Assembly: GCA_018645365.1 (NCBI GenBank)
Contig: JABGOP010000008.1
Span: 1,801 to 51,915 of the forward strand
Direction of reading: 5' to 3'
DNA from: Candidatus Cloacimonadota bacterium
Lineage (GTDB): Bacteria > Cloacimonadota > Cloacimonadia > Cloacimonadales > TCS61
DNA length: 50,115 nucleotides
Shown: piece by piece, positions 37,438 through 46,075 of the stretch
Numbering within the stretch: the stretch's first letter is position 1
Layout: each line of letters starts with the position of its first letter
The notes under the pieces: generated by a model
The model's database searches: none
Seen by the model: only the letters and a program-made list of their open reading frames with translations
What the model was told of the DNA's origin: nothing
Program-made: the position numbers and the translations under genes

Positions 37438-37866
37438 TTAGATGTGCTTTTCCATTTTGAAATGAGGGATATTTATCTCCAAAAATTCATTGCCGATAAT
37501 ATTATAGCTCAATCTTTGATAAAATTTCAAAGCAATTTTACGTGAGTGTAAAATCATTTTTGAAAACCCTCTTTCTTTCGAAAAAGATTCTGCAAATTTG
37601 ACTAATTGGGTGCCAACTTTACGATTTTGCCAATTCTCATTAACTGCAACTTGTCGCATTCGGATGGTATTTTCATCTATTTTCGTGAGAAATAAAACAG
37701 CAATAATGGTGTGCTCTTCAAAACAAGCCAGATGAAAATCATGTTTTTCTTTTGCTAAATTGGCAATTTCAAATTGCATATTGAGTGGCTTGCGTAAAAT
37801 ATCATCGCGTAGTTTAACTGCACTTTGATAATCTTGCGAACCGAAAATAATTTCCTTAAAATTCAT
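37438..37866 (-). CDS. GNAT-family N-acetyltransferase
   Basis: A 142-residue acetyltransferase. The acetyl-CoA loop is seen in VAVNENWQNRKVGTQLVKFAE (Q/R-x-x-x-G-T pattern), followed by ILHSRKIALKFYQRLSY. The substrate cannot be predicted. The start overlaps the 3' end of the PAP2 gene by 11 bp. Confidence 0.88.
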   Translation of the reverse strand: MNFKEIIFGSQDYQSAVKLRDDILRKPLNMQFEIANLAKEKHDFHLACFEEHTIIAVLFLTKIDENTIRMRQVAVNENWQNRKVGTQLVKFAESFSKERGFSKMILHSRKIALKFYQRLSYNIIGNEFLEINIPHFKMEKHI

Positions 37867-38587
37867 AACAAAAATTTACTTGGTTCAAACTAACTGAGAC
37901 ATTAAAATTGTCCGATTGATGATATTTGCAAATTCCATAACTAATAGCACTACCAGCAATTGCGCCGATGGTGACATCACTGGGAAAATGTTGAGCGGAT
38001 GCAACGCGTAGGTAAGCGGTTGCAGATGCACCACCAAAAAGCAGGGTTGCGATCCAAGCATTTTTCCCATATTTCTGCGAATAGTAATAATAGCCAAAGG
38101 TGGCTGCTGCAAAAGCGGTAGAACTGTGTCCAGAATAGAATGAATGCTGAGCATTTCGGCTTTGTTTGGTTGCGTCAGAGACGGTGTTGTCATAGACGAA
38201 GGGACGTTTTCTGTGGGTTGCGGCTTTGCTCAATTTTGTGATAACATCTTGGGTCAAAAGAACTTTGCCGAGAATAATAAAATTATCTACAAAATTTTTA
38301 TCGGCAATAATGAAAGCAGAAGATGCCATAGTAAGATAGATGGTGTTGTTGCTCCATTCTTTCAAATTACCATCGTATTTTGTGGGAGAAGAACTGTCAA
38401 AAAAGGGGATGTCATTTTTATCTATTTTTGCTAAATTTAACGCTGAAACATCAATGTGATTTATGCTGAAAGTAGTAGCTGTCATCCCTGCAAGGTAGAA
38501 AAAAGATTCAGTTTTATCTACTTCAAAAACTTGGCAATGCACAAAAGTTGAGAATGATAATAGTAAAATTAGAATGAGATATTTCAT
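37856..38587 (-). CDS. PAP2-family phosphatase
   Basis: A 243-residue exported or membrane phosphatase of the PAP2 superfamily (lipid phosphate or related phosphatase). The three signature motifs are present: KAATHRKRP (K-x6-RP), YSGH, and RVASAQHFPSD (R-x5-H-x3-D). A signal peptide precedes them and a short hydrophobic segment overlaps the active site. The ATG at 38587 immediately follows the T tract of the argF terminator and no Shine-Dalgarno is visible. Confidence 0.9.
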   Translation of the reverse strand: MKYLILILLLSFSTFVHCQVFEVDKTESFFYLAGMTATTFSINHIDVSALNLAKIDKNDIPFFDSSSPTKYDGNLKEWSNNTIYLTMASSAFIIADKNFVDNFIILGKVLLTQDVITKLSKAATHRKRPFVYDNTVSDATKQSRNAQHSFYSGHSSTAFAAATFGYYYYSQKYGKNAWIATLLFGGASATAYLRVASAQHFPSDVTIGAIAGSAISYGICKYHQSDNFNVSVSLNQVNFCYEF

Positions 38588-38616
38588 AAAAAAATGCGGA
38601 AGCTTTCACTTCCGCA
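38588..38616 (-). terminator. intrinsic terminator after argF, abutting PAP2 start
   Basis: TGCGGAAG (38595-38602) pairs with CTTCCGCA (38609-38616) around a 6-nt loop. On the minus strand the stem is followed by seven T and then directly by the ATG of the PAP2 gene. Confidence 0.9.
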
Positions 38617-38626
38617 AAAGATTGAT

Positions 38627-39613
38627 TTAACCTAAAGTTGCTACCATTACTGCTTTAATGGTGTGCATTCTATTCTCGGCTTCCACGAAAACTTTGGAAG
38701 CGTCACTTTCAAAAATCTCGTCGGAAACTTCCATCTCTTTCAAACCAAATTTATCAAAAATATCTTTGCCAACGACTGTATCTGTGTTGTGGAATGATGG
38801 TAGGCAGTGGAGGAAAATGGCGTTATTCGTTTTAGTCATCATCGCTTTGTTGACCTGGTAGGGGAGAAGTAGCTCGATTCGTTTTTTCCAAACTTCTTTC
38901 GGTTCACCCATAGAAACCCAAACATCGGTATAGACTACATCACTGTTTTGCACGCCTGCATCGATGTCGTCCGTAATGGTGATTTTCGCACCAGTTTCGG
39001 AAGCAATCGCACGGCATTGTACAACTAATTCAGCATCTGGCTGTACCTCTTTTGGTGCTACAATGCGAAAGTCCATTCCCATTTTGGCACCACCAATAAG
39101 GAGTGAGTTCGCCACATTATTGCGTCCATCGCCCACATAAGTGAAGACCATTTCGTTGTATGGTTTGTTCAAAAATTCTTTTGCAGTGAGGAAATCTGCC
39201 AAAACTTGGGTTGGGTGATATTCGGTAGTGAGTCCATTCCAAACAGGAACGCCAGCGAATTCACCGAGTTCTGCCACTATTTTCTGTCCGAAGCCGCGAT
39301 ATTCGATACCGTCGTACATTCCGCCCAAAACACGAGCAGTGTCTTTCATAGTTTCCTTGTGTCCTATTTGGCTACCAGAAGGTCCCAAGTAGGTAACGTG
39401 TGCACCTTGGTCGTAAGCTGCTACTTCGAATGCACAGCGTGTGCGCGTGGAAGCTTTTTCGAAAATAAGGGCGATGTTTTTGCCAACTAATTTTTGTTCT
39501 TCAACGCCATCATATTTTGCTTTTTTTAAATTTTCGGAAAGTTCCAAAAGATAGTTCATCTCTGCTGATGAAAAATCTAAAAGTGTTAAAAAATTTCGAT
39601 TCTTAAGATTCAT
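38627..39613 (-). CDS. argF: ornithine carbamoyltransferase
   Basis: ArgF makes citrulline from ornithine and carbamoyl phosphate (arginine synthesis) or works in reverse in the arginine deiminase pathway. The 328-residue protein has the carbamoyl-phosphate motif STRTR, the HPTQ box, and the ornithine loop HCLPS. The start is ATG 39613 with GGAG 6-9 nt before it; the frame is open another 72 codons upstream, but that part is translated repeat and hairpin DNA. No other arg genes are near, so direction of flux is unknown. Confidence 0.95.
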   Translation of the reverse strand: MNLKNRNFLTLLDFSSAEMNYLLELSENLKKAKYDGVEEQKLVGKNIALIFEKASTRTRCAFEVAAYDQGAHVTYLGPSGSQIGHKETMKDTARVLGGMYDGIEYRGFGQKIVAELGEFAGVPVWNGLTTEYHPTQVLADFLTAKEFLNKPYNEMVFTYVGDGRNNVANSLLIGGAKMGMDFRIVAPKEVQPDAELVVQCRAIASETGAKITITDDIDAGVQNSDVVYTDVWVSMGEPKEVWKKRIELLLPYQVNKAMMTKTNNAIFLHCLPSFHNTDTVVGKDIFDKFGLKEMEVSDEIFESDASKVFVEAENRMHTIKAVMVATLG

Positions 39614-39678
39614 CTTATTCTCCCTTTGTTCAATTAATTTGAAGTCAGATTTTAAATTTAGAAATTTATGACAAGAAA

Positions 39679-39715
39679 AAAACCGCACTGAAAATTTTCG
39701 GAGCGGTTTTTTTTT
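39679..39715. terminator. hairpin with T tracts upstream of argF
   Basis: AAAACCGC (39679-39686) pairs with GCGGTTTT (39703-39710); the loop holds a further GAAAATTTTC palindrome. T runs flank both sides, so it may act as a terminator in either direction. It isolates argF from the repeat region. Confidence 0.7.
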
Positions 39716-39738
39716 GTCTTTAGATAAAAATGAGATAT

Positions 39739-39843
39739 TCCTTCCAGGAAAGGTCTCTCCCAGTCGTTGGGAGAGTCCCCCGAACAACCTGGGGGCATTG
39801 CCAGACATCCTGGGGGCATTGCCGAACATCCTGGGGGCATTGC
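39739..39843. repeat. GC-richer repeat element: hairpins plus 3 x 21-bp tandem repeat
   Basis: The gene-free stretch 39614-40036 holds, besides terminators, this compact element. TTCC-a-GGAA and the stem CTCTCCCA / TGGGAGAG (39755-39775) are followed by three 21-bp units (39781-39801, 39802-39822, 39823-39843), each ending CCTGGGGGCATTGC. The units differ at one to three places. It is richer in G and C than its surroundings and looks like an inserted intergenic repeat. Bases 39844-39938 show nothing recognisable. Confidence 0.8.
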
Positions 39844-39938
39844 CGAATTAATGGGTGAGAACGCCGTAGATGCTGATGGTTACTTTAAGTAGCTATTTTT
39901 TATGGGAAATAGTGTGGGGGAGGTGGGTGGTGAGAAGA

Positions 39939-39970
39939 AAATAGCCCCACTCTTTCGAGTGGAGCTATTT
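39939..39970 (-). terminator. terminator downstream of selenoprotein gene
   Basis: A 14-bp stem (39939-39952 with 39957-39970, one mismatch, loop TTTC) is followed on the minus strand by TTTCTTC. It probably ends the dsbD-to-selenoprotein operon. Confidence 0.75.
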
Positions 39971-40001
39971 GATTGTGTTTAGAGTAGATTACTTAAGCAA
40001 T

Positions 40002-40045
40002 TTGAAATAGTTGCTCCTTGATGGAGCGAAATGTCACTATTTCAA
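40002..40045 (-). other. long stem-loop at selenoprotein gene 3' end
   Basis: TTGAAATAGT (40002-40011) and ACTATTTCAA (40036-40045) are perfect 10-bp complements; an inner GCTCC / GGAGC hairpin sits between. The stop codon lies inside the outer stem. It may protect the mRNA end or act with the terminator further on. Confidence 0.6.
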
Positions 40046-42208
40046 TAACAACATTTTATTGCAACCTACTTCTTTGTTGTCGACAATGAGTTTGTAGAAG
40101 TAGATGCCACTTGAGTAATTATTTGCGTCCCAAGTAACTTGTTGGTCTGGTGAATTCGCTATTTGGAGATTTGAGAAAGTTTCCACTTTCTGACCTTTAA
40201 TGTTGTAAATTTCCAATTCAGCGCTTTCGGCACTTTCAGTGTTTAAACTAAATGAAATAGTTGTTTCAGCAGTGAACGGATTGGGGAAGTTGCTTAATTG
40301 ATAATTATTGGTTTCCAATTGGTAGTTATCTTCTGCATTTACGGGGATTTGTAAAGCATCAGGACCACCGTAAGCACCCATATCATTAATAGTTCCATCT
40401 AAATCATTGTAAATAGCATCTGGATTTCCAGCATCGATGCAGGGTGAATTTGAAGTAGTCCACCACGATGCAGTTAAGCCGTCAAATTCCGTACCATAAC
40501 CTGCGGAAGGCGATGCGAAAAGTGGATCAGCATCGATATTGCCAATTCCTTCAAAACCACCATAAATACAACTGTAAGTAGCATCTACATCACTACCTAC
40601 ATTCATATAAAAGTTATTATAAAAACTGAAAATAGAATTTACAATGTTTATGTTAGAATTGAAAATTAACATTTCATTCAGGCTGTTGTTGTTGGCGATG
40701 GTGTTGTTGATGAGATTAACATCAGAACCACTCTTCAAACTAAATGAACCGAAATTACCACTATTATTGACGATGATATTGTTTATGATGGCTGGTGTAG
40801 AAGCCACGCAACCAATACCACCCGTTGCACTTGAACTTGTGTTATTGGCGATGATGTTACGCTGGATGATGACATCATCTGAGCTGTCAACATTGATGCC
40901 AGCTGCGAGTGATGAGCTGGAATTATTGTAAATTAAGCAGTCAGAAACTTCAACACGAGAATCCAAATCTATGGCAATTGCGGAACTATTTGCATTGGAA
41001 ATTTCGCAATTTTTCAAAACATTATTCTGTTGAGTATTTGTGAAACGAATACCTTCCCAGTTATTTTCAGATGTGAAGATAATTGGTTCATCTTCGAATG
41101 CATCTGCAAAAAGTAAACCGCTAACGAGAAGTTGAGCATCTTCTTCAAATAAAATTTCTACGCCAGGATTGATGTAAAGTTGGTTATTGTTAGTAATGCT
41201 TATATCACCTGTAATGATGTATGGATTGTAGCTTTCATCCCAGATTCCAGAAAGATTACCCGAAATATTGGAGCCGTCGGTAACTGTAATGTAATTCTCA
41301 AAAGTATTTTCCACATATTCACCGTTTGCAAAGATGCGCAAAGTAATGTCGTAAGTTCCAACTTCACTATAAAGATAAAATGGGTTTTGAGAAGTGTTGT
41401 CAAACTCACCATCGCCGTCTAAATCCCATTCCCAACTTTCGATTGCACTAGCTGGAAGGGAAAGGTCTGTAAATTGGACGGAAAGATTGGAGGGTCCAGT
41501 TTGTACATTTGCAGAAACGAGTGGAACTGTACCAGTAAATCCCGTTTGAGCGGCTTGTAAAATTTGTTTGTTTCCAGAAAAAGATTGTACGATGACAATA
41601 GCTTTTAAATTGCTTAAATTCCAACCTTCATCCATTGGCAATGCTTCTTCAAAAACAGCAGTTTCACCAACTGAACTTAGAGTAAAATTTTGGTCATCAT
41701 AAGCAGCTACTGAACAAAAATATTCATTATTTATGTATCTCGAAATCATGAAGAGTATTTTGTTGTTTGTAGTTGTGATGTTATCCATTAATTCTACATC
41801 GGCAGTAACCACAAGTTCATTTTGTCCATTCAAGTTTAAAGATAATTCAATTGCGAGTGGACTATCTTGATTGATGACTTGGTTGTATTTTGAAAGGTAA
41901 GTAGGATACATATTTCCACCACCGCCAACGGAAGATAAGTATCCACCAAATTGTGCGTGTGGAATTCCACCAACTCCGTATAAAGACTTTCTAGATGAAT
42001 TACCAGGGCTTGGATTAGAACCGTCACCTTGCCATAATAATGGGATAAAATTATCTAGATTTTCATTCATTTGAGACAACCCGTCCCGGGCGTCTGGGCA
42101 GTAACCTCACCAAGTTTCCGTAAAGACTTCTCCCACCACAACCATCTGCGTTGCAAAAGCAGAAATAGCAGTAACTAACAATAATGTAGCAATGAGTAAT
42201 TTTTTCAT
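40037..42208 (-). CDS. predicted selenoprotein: Omp28-like thioredoxin domain (UxxC), PKD, beta-helix, sorting domain
   Basis: Reading from ATG 42208 (GGAG upstream) gives a signal peptide, then GEVFTETW, then in-frame TGA at 42107-42109, then GYCPDARDG and an open frame to 40037: 723 residues with selenocysteine at 34. U34 and Cys37 form UxxC at the place of the WCxYC motif of Omp28/thioredoxin-like proteins, and GGIPHAQF supplies the expected cis-Pro loop. Then come a PKD domain (about 230-310, DLDGDGEFDN), a right-handed beta-helix with N/S-rich repeats (about 330-560), and a C-terminal sorting domain. A SECIS-like stem-loop begins 11 nt after the TGA. No ribosome binding site precedes the first ATG after the TGA, so readthrough rather than a second gene is needed. 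It is the last gene of the dsbD operon. Confidence 0.85.
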
Positions 42209-42474
42209 TTTTTCTCCTTTTTATTTTACTAAAATCATTTTATTAAGTTCTGAACTTTTGCCATCTACATTTAATTGGTAGAAATAAACACCACTTGAGA
42301 AATTATGTGCGTCCCAAGTAACTTGTTGGTCTGGCGAATTAATGATTTGGATATTTGAGAAAGTTTCCACTTTCTGACCTTTAATATTGTAGATTTTCAA
42401 TTCAGCGCTTTCGGTGCTTTCAGTGTTTAAACTAAATGAAATAGTCGTTTCACCAGTAAATGGGTTGGGAAAAT
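40107..42474 (-). repeat. two near-identical sorting-domain DNA segments
   Basis: About 184 bp at 40107-40290 and 42291-42474 encode the sorting domains of two neighbouring genes and are very similar in DNA, with runs of more than 20 identical bases. The proteins share SLNTES-ESAEL and YNIKGQKVETFSN. This span gives the outer limits; the matching parts are only its two ends. Confidence 0.85.
42074..42095 (-). promoter_or_regulatory. predicted bacterial SECIS element 1
   Basis: Eleven nt after the UGA, AGAC-G-CCC pairs with GGG-T-(T)-GTCT around the loop GGGAC, with one unpaired U on the 3' side. Known bacterial SECIS elements (for example E. coli fdhF) have an upper stem about 11 nt past UGA, a bulged U and G in the loop; the E. 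coli bulge is on the 5' side. Base pairing was drawn by eye. Confidence 0.72.
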
Positions 42475-42943
42475 TCTGTAATTTGTAGTTTGCTAATTCG
42501 TGGTCCTCTGTGCCAACATTGTCAGCAGTGTTAAATGTGAAATTATAAGTTAAAGGCTCAGTCAAATCGCCTTCATCAAAAGTAATTTCAAATGGAAAGC
42601 CATCACAGCTACTTACATTAATTGAGAGATGAATATTCATTGATGCATTTGCTTCTAATTCAATCGGAATAGGCCAATTTGGCATATAGCAAACGCCTAA
42701 GTCATTACAAGCTGTTAGCGACCAACCATCTGGTACTTCCACAGTTGTATATTTGAAAGTATAAGTCTGTGTTTCGCTACTGGTGTTTGTCATTATCATC
42801 CATTCTGAAACAAACTCATAGTCTCCTTCTTCAGCGTAAGAATCTCCCACAATATCCAAATCGAACGGGATATTTACTACCAGCTCTGCAAATAATGCCG
42901 ATAACATTGTAACCATAAAAACTAAATTAACTATTTTTTTCAT
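42221..42943 (-). CDS. secreted protein with sorting domain, unknown function
   Basis: A 240-residue secreted protein: signal peptide (about 1-19), a beta-sandwich-like domain with PDGWSLTACNDLGVCYMP (Cys 79 and 85) and another Cys at 113, and a sorting domain from about 156. I prefer the second of two adjacent ATGs (42943) because GGAG is then 5 nt away. The Cys pair may be a disulfide handled by the DsbD/TlpA system encoded upstream. It lies 12 bp before the selenoprotein gene. Confidence 0.8.
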   Translation of the reverse strand: MKKIVNLVFMVTMLSALFAELVVNIPFDLDIVGDSYAEEGDYEFVSEWMIMTNTSSETQTYTFKYTTVEVPDGWSLTACNDLGVCYMPNWPIPIELEANASMNIHLSINVSSCDGFPFEITFDEGDLTEPLTYNFTFNTADNVGTEDHELANYKLQNFPNPFTGETTISFSLNTESTESAELKIYNIKGQKVETFSNIQIINSPDQQVTWDAHNFSSGVYFYQLNVDGKSSELNKMILVK

Positions 42944-42967
42944 CATTTCTCCTTATTTTTTAATTTA

Positions 42968-44398
42968 TTAGAATCTAGTTGAAACAGTTAGTCGCATTCC
43001 ATCGAATGCTGCCTGATTCTTACAAACACCATTTCGGCAGACTACACCACCTTTTTCTTTTCCATAAAATAATCGTACATCAGTATTATTGAATATCGTT
43101 GTAGCAAGTTCTCCACCTATCCAGAATTCACTGTCATCTCCATCTTCCGATTCTCCGATCTGATTTTCAACAGCAACAGACAGTGAATAGTTTCCAATTG
43201 AAATATCTGTCTGCAAACGTGGTTCAAGATGCGAATGACTGTCTGTTACCTTATCTTCTTCCTTATATTGATATTCAGCTTTTACCAGAACCGGATTATC
43301 CTTAATTAGAAAATCGAAAGTAAGTGTAGGTGTTATTTCTTTATACCAGTGATTGGAATTTTCATTGAATTGTTCAAGGATTTCATTTTCAACTTTGAAT
43401 GACCAGTCTTCAAAATCATGTTTGAATTCGGTATAAAGATTTGAGAGTCTGACTTTGTAATTACTGTTCCAGCCTTCTGCATAATTTATCACAAATTCAT
43501 TTTCGTAGTTAGGAAGGAAGCGGATCTCTCCCATAACTCCTTCTTCATCCTTTCCCGCATCCCAACTGTGTTCCAATTGTTGACCGCTATGATTTACCAT
43601 GGGAAGATCAGAAATTCTCACATCAAAATTCTCATAATTTTTATATGTACTCGTCAGAGTAAATTTATCGAGATAAGTTGTAATGTTGGAATAAATTGCT
43701 GTTCCATTTTCATCTAAATCATCTTTGCTTGTCGCATATTCAGCCATTAGGTCAAATAGGGAAGATGAATAATTAAATTTTCCAGCATAAATTATTCTAT
43801 TGTTGAAATCATCTTCATCAGCATCGATAAGTTCTCTATGCAGAACGTAACTTCCTCCAATAGTTAAATTAGCTATTATGTTGAAATCCGCATCAAATGC
43901 ACCGACTTGATCATATTCATCATCGAAGTCAGGATTGGGGTTATCACATTCCATCAAACCGCCGAATAATTGTAGCTGCCATTTATCGTAAACAGGATTT
44001 AAATAACCACCGATTAATCTGGAATTGAGATCGAAATCGTTATCATAGAAATTGTGTAAAACTATACCGGAACCGATAACTGCCTCGAAAGTTCCAACTT
44101 GAGCAAACCAGTGATCTGATTCAAACTGCAAATAGTATTCATCAAAGTAATTTTCATTTTCTTCTAAACTAGTTGCAAATTTATCAAACTTAGGTTTGTA
44201 GTAATCATATTTTACTCCAGCAAGGAAGTTATTATAATGCAATTGTAACTGAAACTTATCTGAGAAGTAATTATTTGTTTCATTAAATCTATCGGAGCGG
44301 ATATATTGAAATTCGTTTAATCCTGAAAAACTCAGCTCGGAATAGAGTAGATTTGTAGTTAGACATATTAAAATAATTAATAAGAAAGTTTTTTTCAT
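42968..44398 (-). CDS. DUF6029-like outer membrane beta-barrel protein
   Basis: The 476-residue product has a signal peptide, a long run of beta-barrel-type strands and a terminal STRF. The end of the chain contains GVVCRNGVCKNQ (Cys 454 and 459), a paired-Cys feature I associate with the DUF6029 family from Bacteroidota, in which such barrels are found near TlpA and Omp28-like genes. The role is unknown; in this operon it may host or be oxidised by the redox proteins. Assigned from pattern memory. Confidence 0.72.
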   Translation of the reverse strand: MKKTFLLIILICLTTNLLYSELSFSGLNEFQYIRSDRFNETNNYFSDKFQLQLHYNNFLAGVKYDYYKPKFDKFATSLEENENYFDEYYLQFESDHWFAQVGTFEAVIGSGIVLHNFYDNDFDLNSRLIGGYLNPVYDKWQLQLFGGLMECDNPNPDFDDEYDQVGAFDADFNIIANLTIGGSYVLHRELIDADEDDFNNRIIYAGKFNYSSSLFDLMAEYATSKDDLDENGTAIYSNITTYLDKFTLTSTYKNYENFDVRISDLPMVNHSGQQLEHSWDAGKDEEGVMGEIRFLPNYENEFVINYAEGWNSNYKVRLSNLYTEFKHDFEDWSFKVENEILEQFNENSNHWYKEITPTLTFDFLIKDNPVLVKAEYQYKEEDKVTDSHSHLEPRLQTDISIGNYSLSVAVENQIGESEDGDDSEFWIGGELATTIFNNTDVRLFYGKEKGGVVCRNGVCKNQAAFDGMRLTVSTRF

Positions 44399-44408
44399 AT
44401 TCTCACCA

Positions 44409-44942
44409 TTAATTTTCTGACGCTTCAGTTTTCAAAGTGTCTATTTTGGTTTCGCTAACTTCCTGTTCTTCAAACCATCTCACAATCACTTCTTCATAAT
44501 GTTTTTCATCACCTCTCTGATAACCGGTATGATCGTAAATAATTGTTCCATCTTGATCAATGATCAGAGTACGTGGGATATTTGTAACGTTAAATTGTTT
44601 TTGAACAATTTTCTTTGGGTCGAATAGCGTATGAAATTTAAAACGATTCGATTTAATATGAGAAACAGCAGCAGATTTTTTTCGTGGTTTATCAACATTG
44701 ATTGCCACAACATTAACATTCGGATATTTTTCATGTAATTCATTTACTTTAGGAAGTCCGTTTTTACAAGGAACACACCATGTTGCCCAAAAGTCTAAGA
44801 TTACTAAACCTTCTTTTTGAAAATCTGATAATTTAACCTGTTTACCTTCAATATTTTCCAATTTAAATTCACCGGCTTTTTCAGCAGCAAATATTTGTAC
44901 TGCTAAAAGCATGATCAGTATAGTTACAAAAACATTTTTCAT
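44409..44942 (-). CDS. TlpA-family periplasmic thioredoxin
   Basis: A 177-residue exported thiol-disulfide oxidoreductase: signal peptide ending IFAA, active site WCVPC (Cys 56 and 59), cis-Pro at NIPRT (Pro 124), and an acidic tail. TlpA/ResA proteins usually act as reductants fed by DsbD or CcdA, which matches the dsbD gene two places upstream in the operon. Gaps to both neighbours are about 10 bp. Confidence 0.92.
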   Translation of the reverse strand: MKNVFVTILIMLLAVQIFAAEKAGEFKLENIEGKQVKLSDFQKEGLVILDFWATWCVPCKNGLPKVNELHEKYPNVNVVAINVDKPRKKSAAVSHIKSNRFKFHTLFDPKKIVQKQFNVTNIPRTLIIDQDGTIIYDHTGYQRGDEKHYEEVIVRWFEEQEVSETKIDTLKTEASEN

Positions 44943-44953
44943 TATATATCTCC

Positions 44954-46075
44954 TTAATTATTTAATGAAACTTCGATAGTATTGTATGCAGTGCATGTGT
45001 TTTGATTATATGGTGTCTCTAAAGTTTGAACCCAGATCACCAGAGTAATATCTTCGGGTAAACCGGTTGCATTATCCATATACCATTGTGGGAGAACATC
45101 AAGTTCATTGATTTCAAAATTAACAGGATCATCCAAATTCAAAGCTGAAATATCTATAGTTACTCGCTTTAAAGCAATGTTGTGATGCGGGTCGCCATGA
45201 TGATTCGGGTATTCCTCATTATAATCTTCCATCAAAACAGCAACCAATGTTAGATTATTAGTTGATATAGCAGTATCAACTTCAATCTGGACAGAACCAG
45301 TAAGTAAAGAATCAGTAAGATTAGTTTGTATATCAGTTAATGAAATTAAGGGTGGTTCCTGTAGAAGTGGAATGATGGCTGTCTCAATTTCAGTTTGAAC
45401 TTCCTCAGCGCTTGGTGCAGAATAAATTATGTTTGCATTTCCATTAACAATTCCAAGAGGTAATGTACCAGTATTTGGATAGTAACCAAATACATCAGCA
45501 AAATCACCGGCGAGCTGATCACCAACATGATATTCCACATAAGAGAATCTACTACCGTACTGCATTCTGAGGTTATGCAAAGCTTCTTCTGCACTTGGGC
45601 AATTGGAACACCATTGTCCTGTAAATAGCTCTATAACAACATTTCTCATATCAGCCTGGTTGCCATAAAACTGGTATGAATCTTCAGTTTCTATTAAAAC
45701 ATCAGACATTAAAGTATCCATAAATGTGGTTTCTGAATCAAGACTTGTAACCAATAATCTCCAATCTATTGTAAAAGCGTTTGTATCAATTATTGTGGCT
45801 TCAAAGGTCAAAGGCATATTTATATAAGAAAAAGCTTTATAAAATATTTCAACATCAGATTTAATTAAGCCATTATTACTATAATCATTATGAAAGAAAT
45901 TCATAATGTCGGAAACATCTTCGGTTGGCAATATGGTTTCAATTGAATCTGCAAAAGTAGTGAAGAAATCGATTATGTAATTTTCATCCACAATCTCTGG
46001 TTCGAATTTATGTTCAAATCGGTCACAAGCAAAGATAGAGAGAAATATTAAGCCCAAGACAAATATTTTATTCAT
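44954..46075 (-). CDS. Omp28-like lipoprotein with CxxC thioredoxin domain
   Basis: A 373-residue lipoprotein (LSIFAC, lipid Cys 17). Residues ~25-135 are unrecognised. Residues ~145-260 form a thioredoxin-like domain of the Omp28 kind with IELFTGQWCSNCPSAE (Cys 156 and 159) and a Leu-Pro at the cis-Pro place (TLPLGIVNG). A beta domain follows. It is the Cys counterpart of the UxxC domain in the selenoprotein at the end of the same operon, which supports reading UGA there as Sec. Its ATG overlaps the dsbD stop by one base. Confidence 0.85.
   Translation of the reverse strand: MNKIFVLGLIFLSIFACDRFEHKFEPEIVDENYIIDFFTTFADSIETILPTEDVSDIMNFFHNDYSNNGLIKSDVEIFYKAFSYINMPLTFEATIIDTNAFTIDWRLLVTSLDSETTFMDTLMSDVLIETEDSYQFYGNQADMRNVVIELFTGQWCSNCPSAEEALHNLRMQYGSRFSYVEYHVGDQLAGDFADVFGYYPNTGTLPLGIVNGNANIIYSAPSAEEVQTEIETAIIPLLQEPPLISLTDIQTNLTDSLLTGSVQIEVDTAISTNNLTLVAVLMEDYNEEYPNHHGDPHHNIALKRVTIDISALNLDDPVNFEINELDVLPQWYMDNATGLPEDITLVIWVQTLETPYNQNTCTAYNTIEVSLNN

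Noticed and set aside
39614-39829. N-terminal 72-residue extension of argF
   Set aside because: It is translated repeat and terminator DNA; ATG 39613 has a Shine-Dalgarno and starts the conserved protein.
39781-39843. CRISPR array
   Set aside because: The 21-bp units are directly adjacent with no spacers and no cas genes are nearby.
40037-42208. Pseudogene or nonsense mutation as explanation of the split frame
   Set aside because: The frame is intact for about 690 codons after the UGA and the same pattern with a SECIS-like hairpin recurs at 49894; decay would not give this twice.
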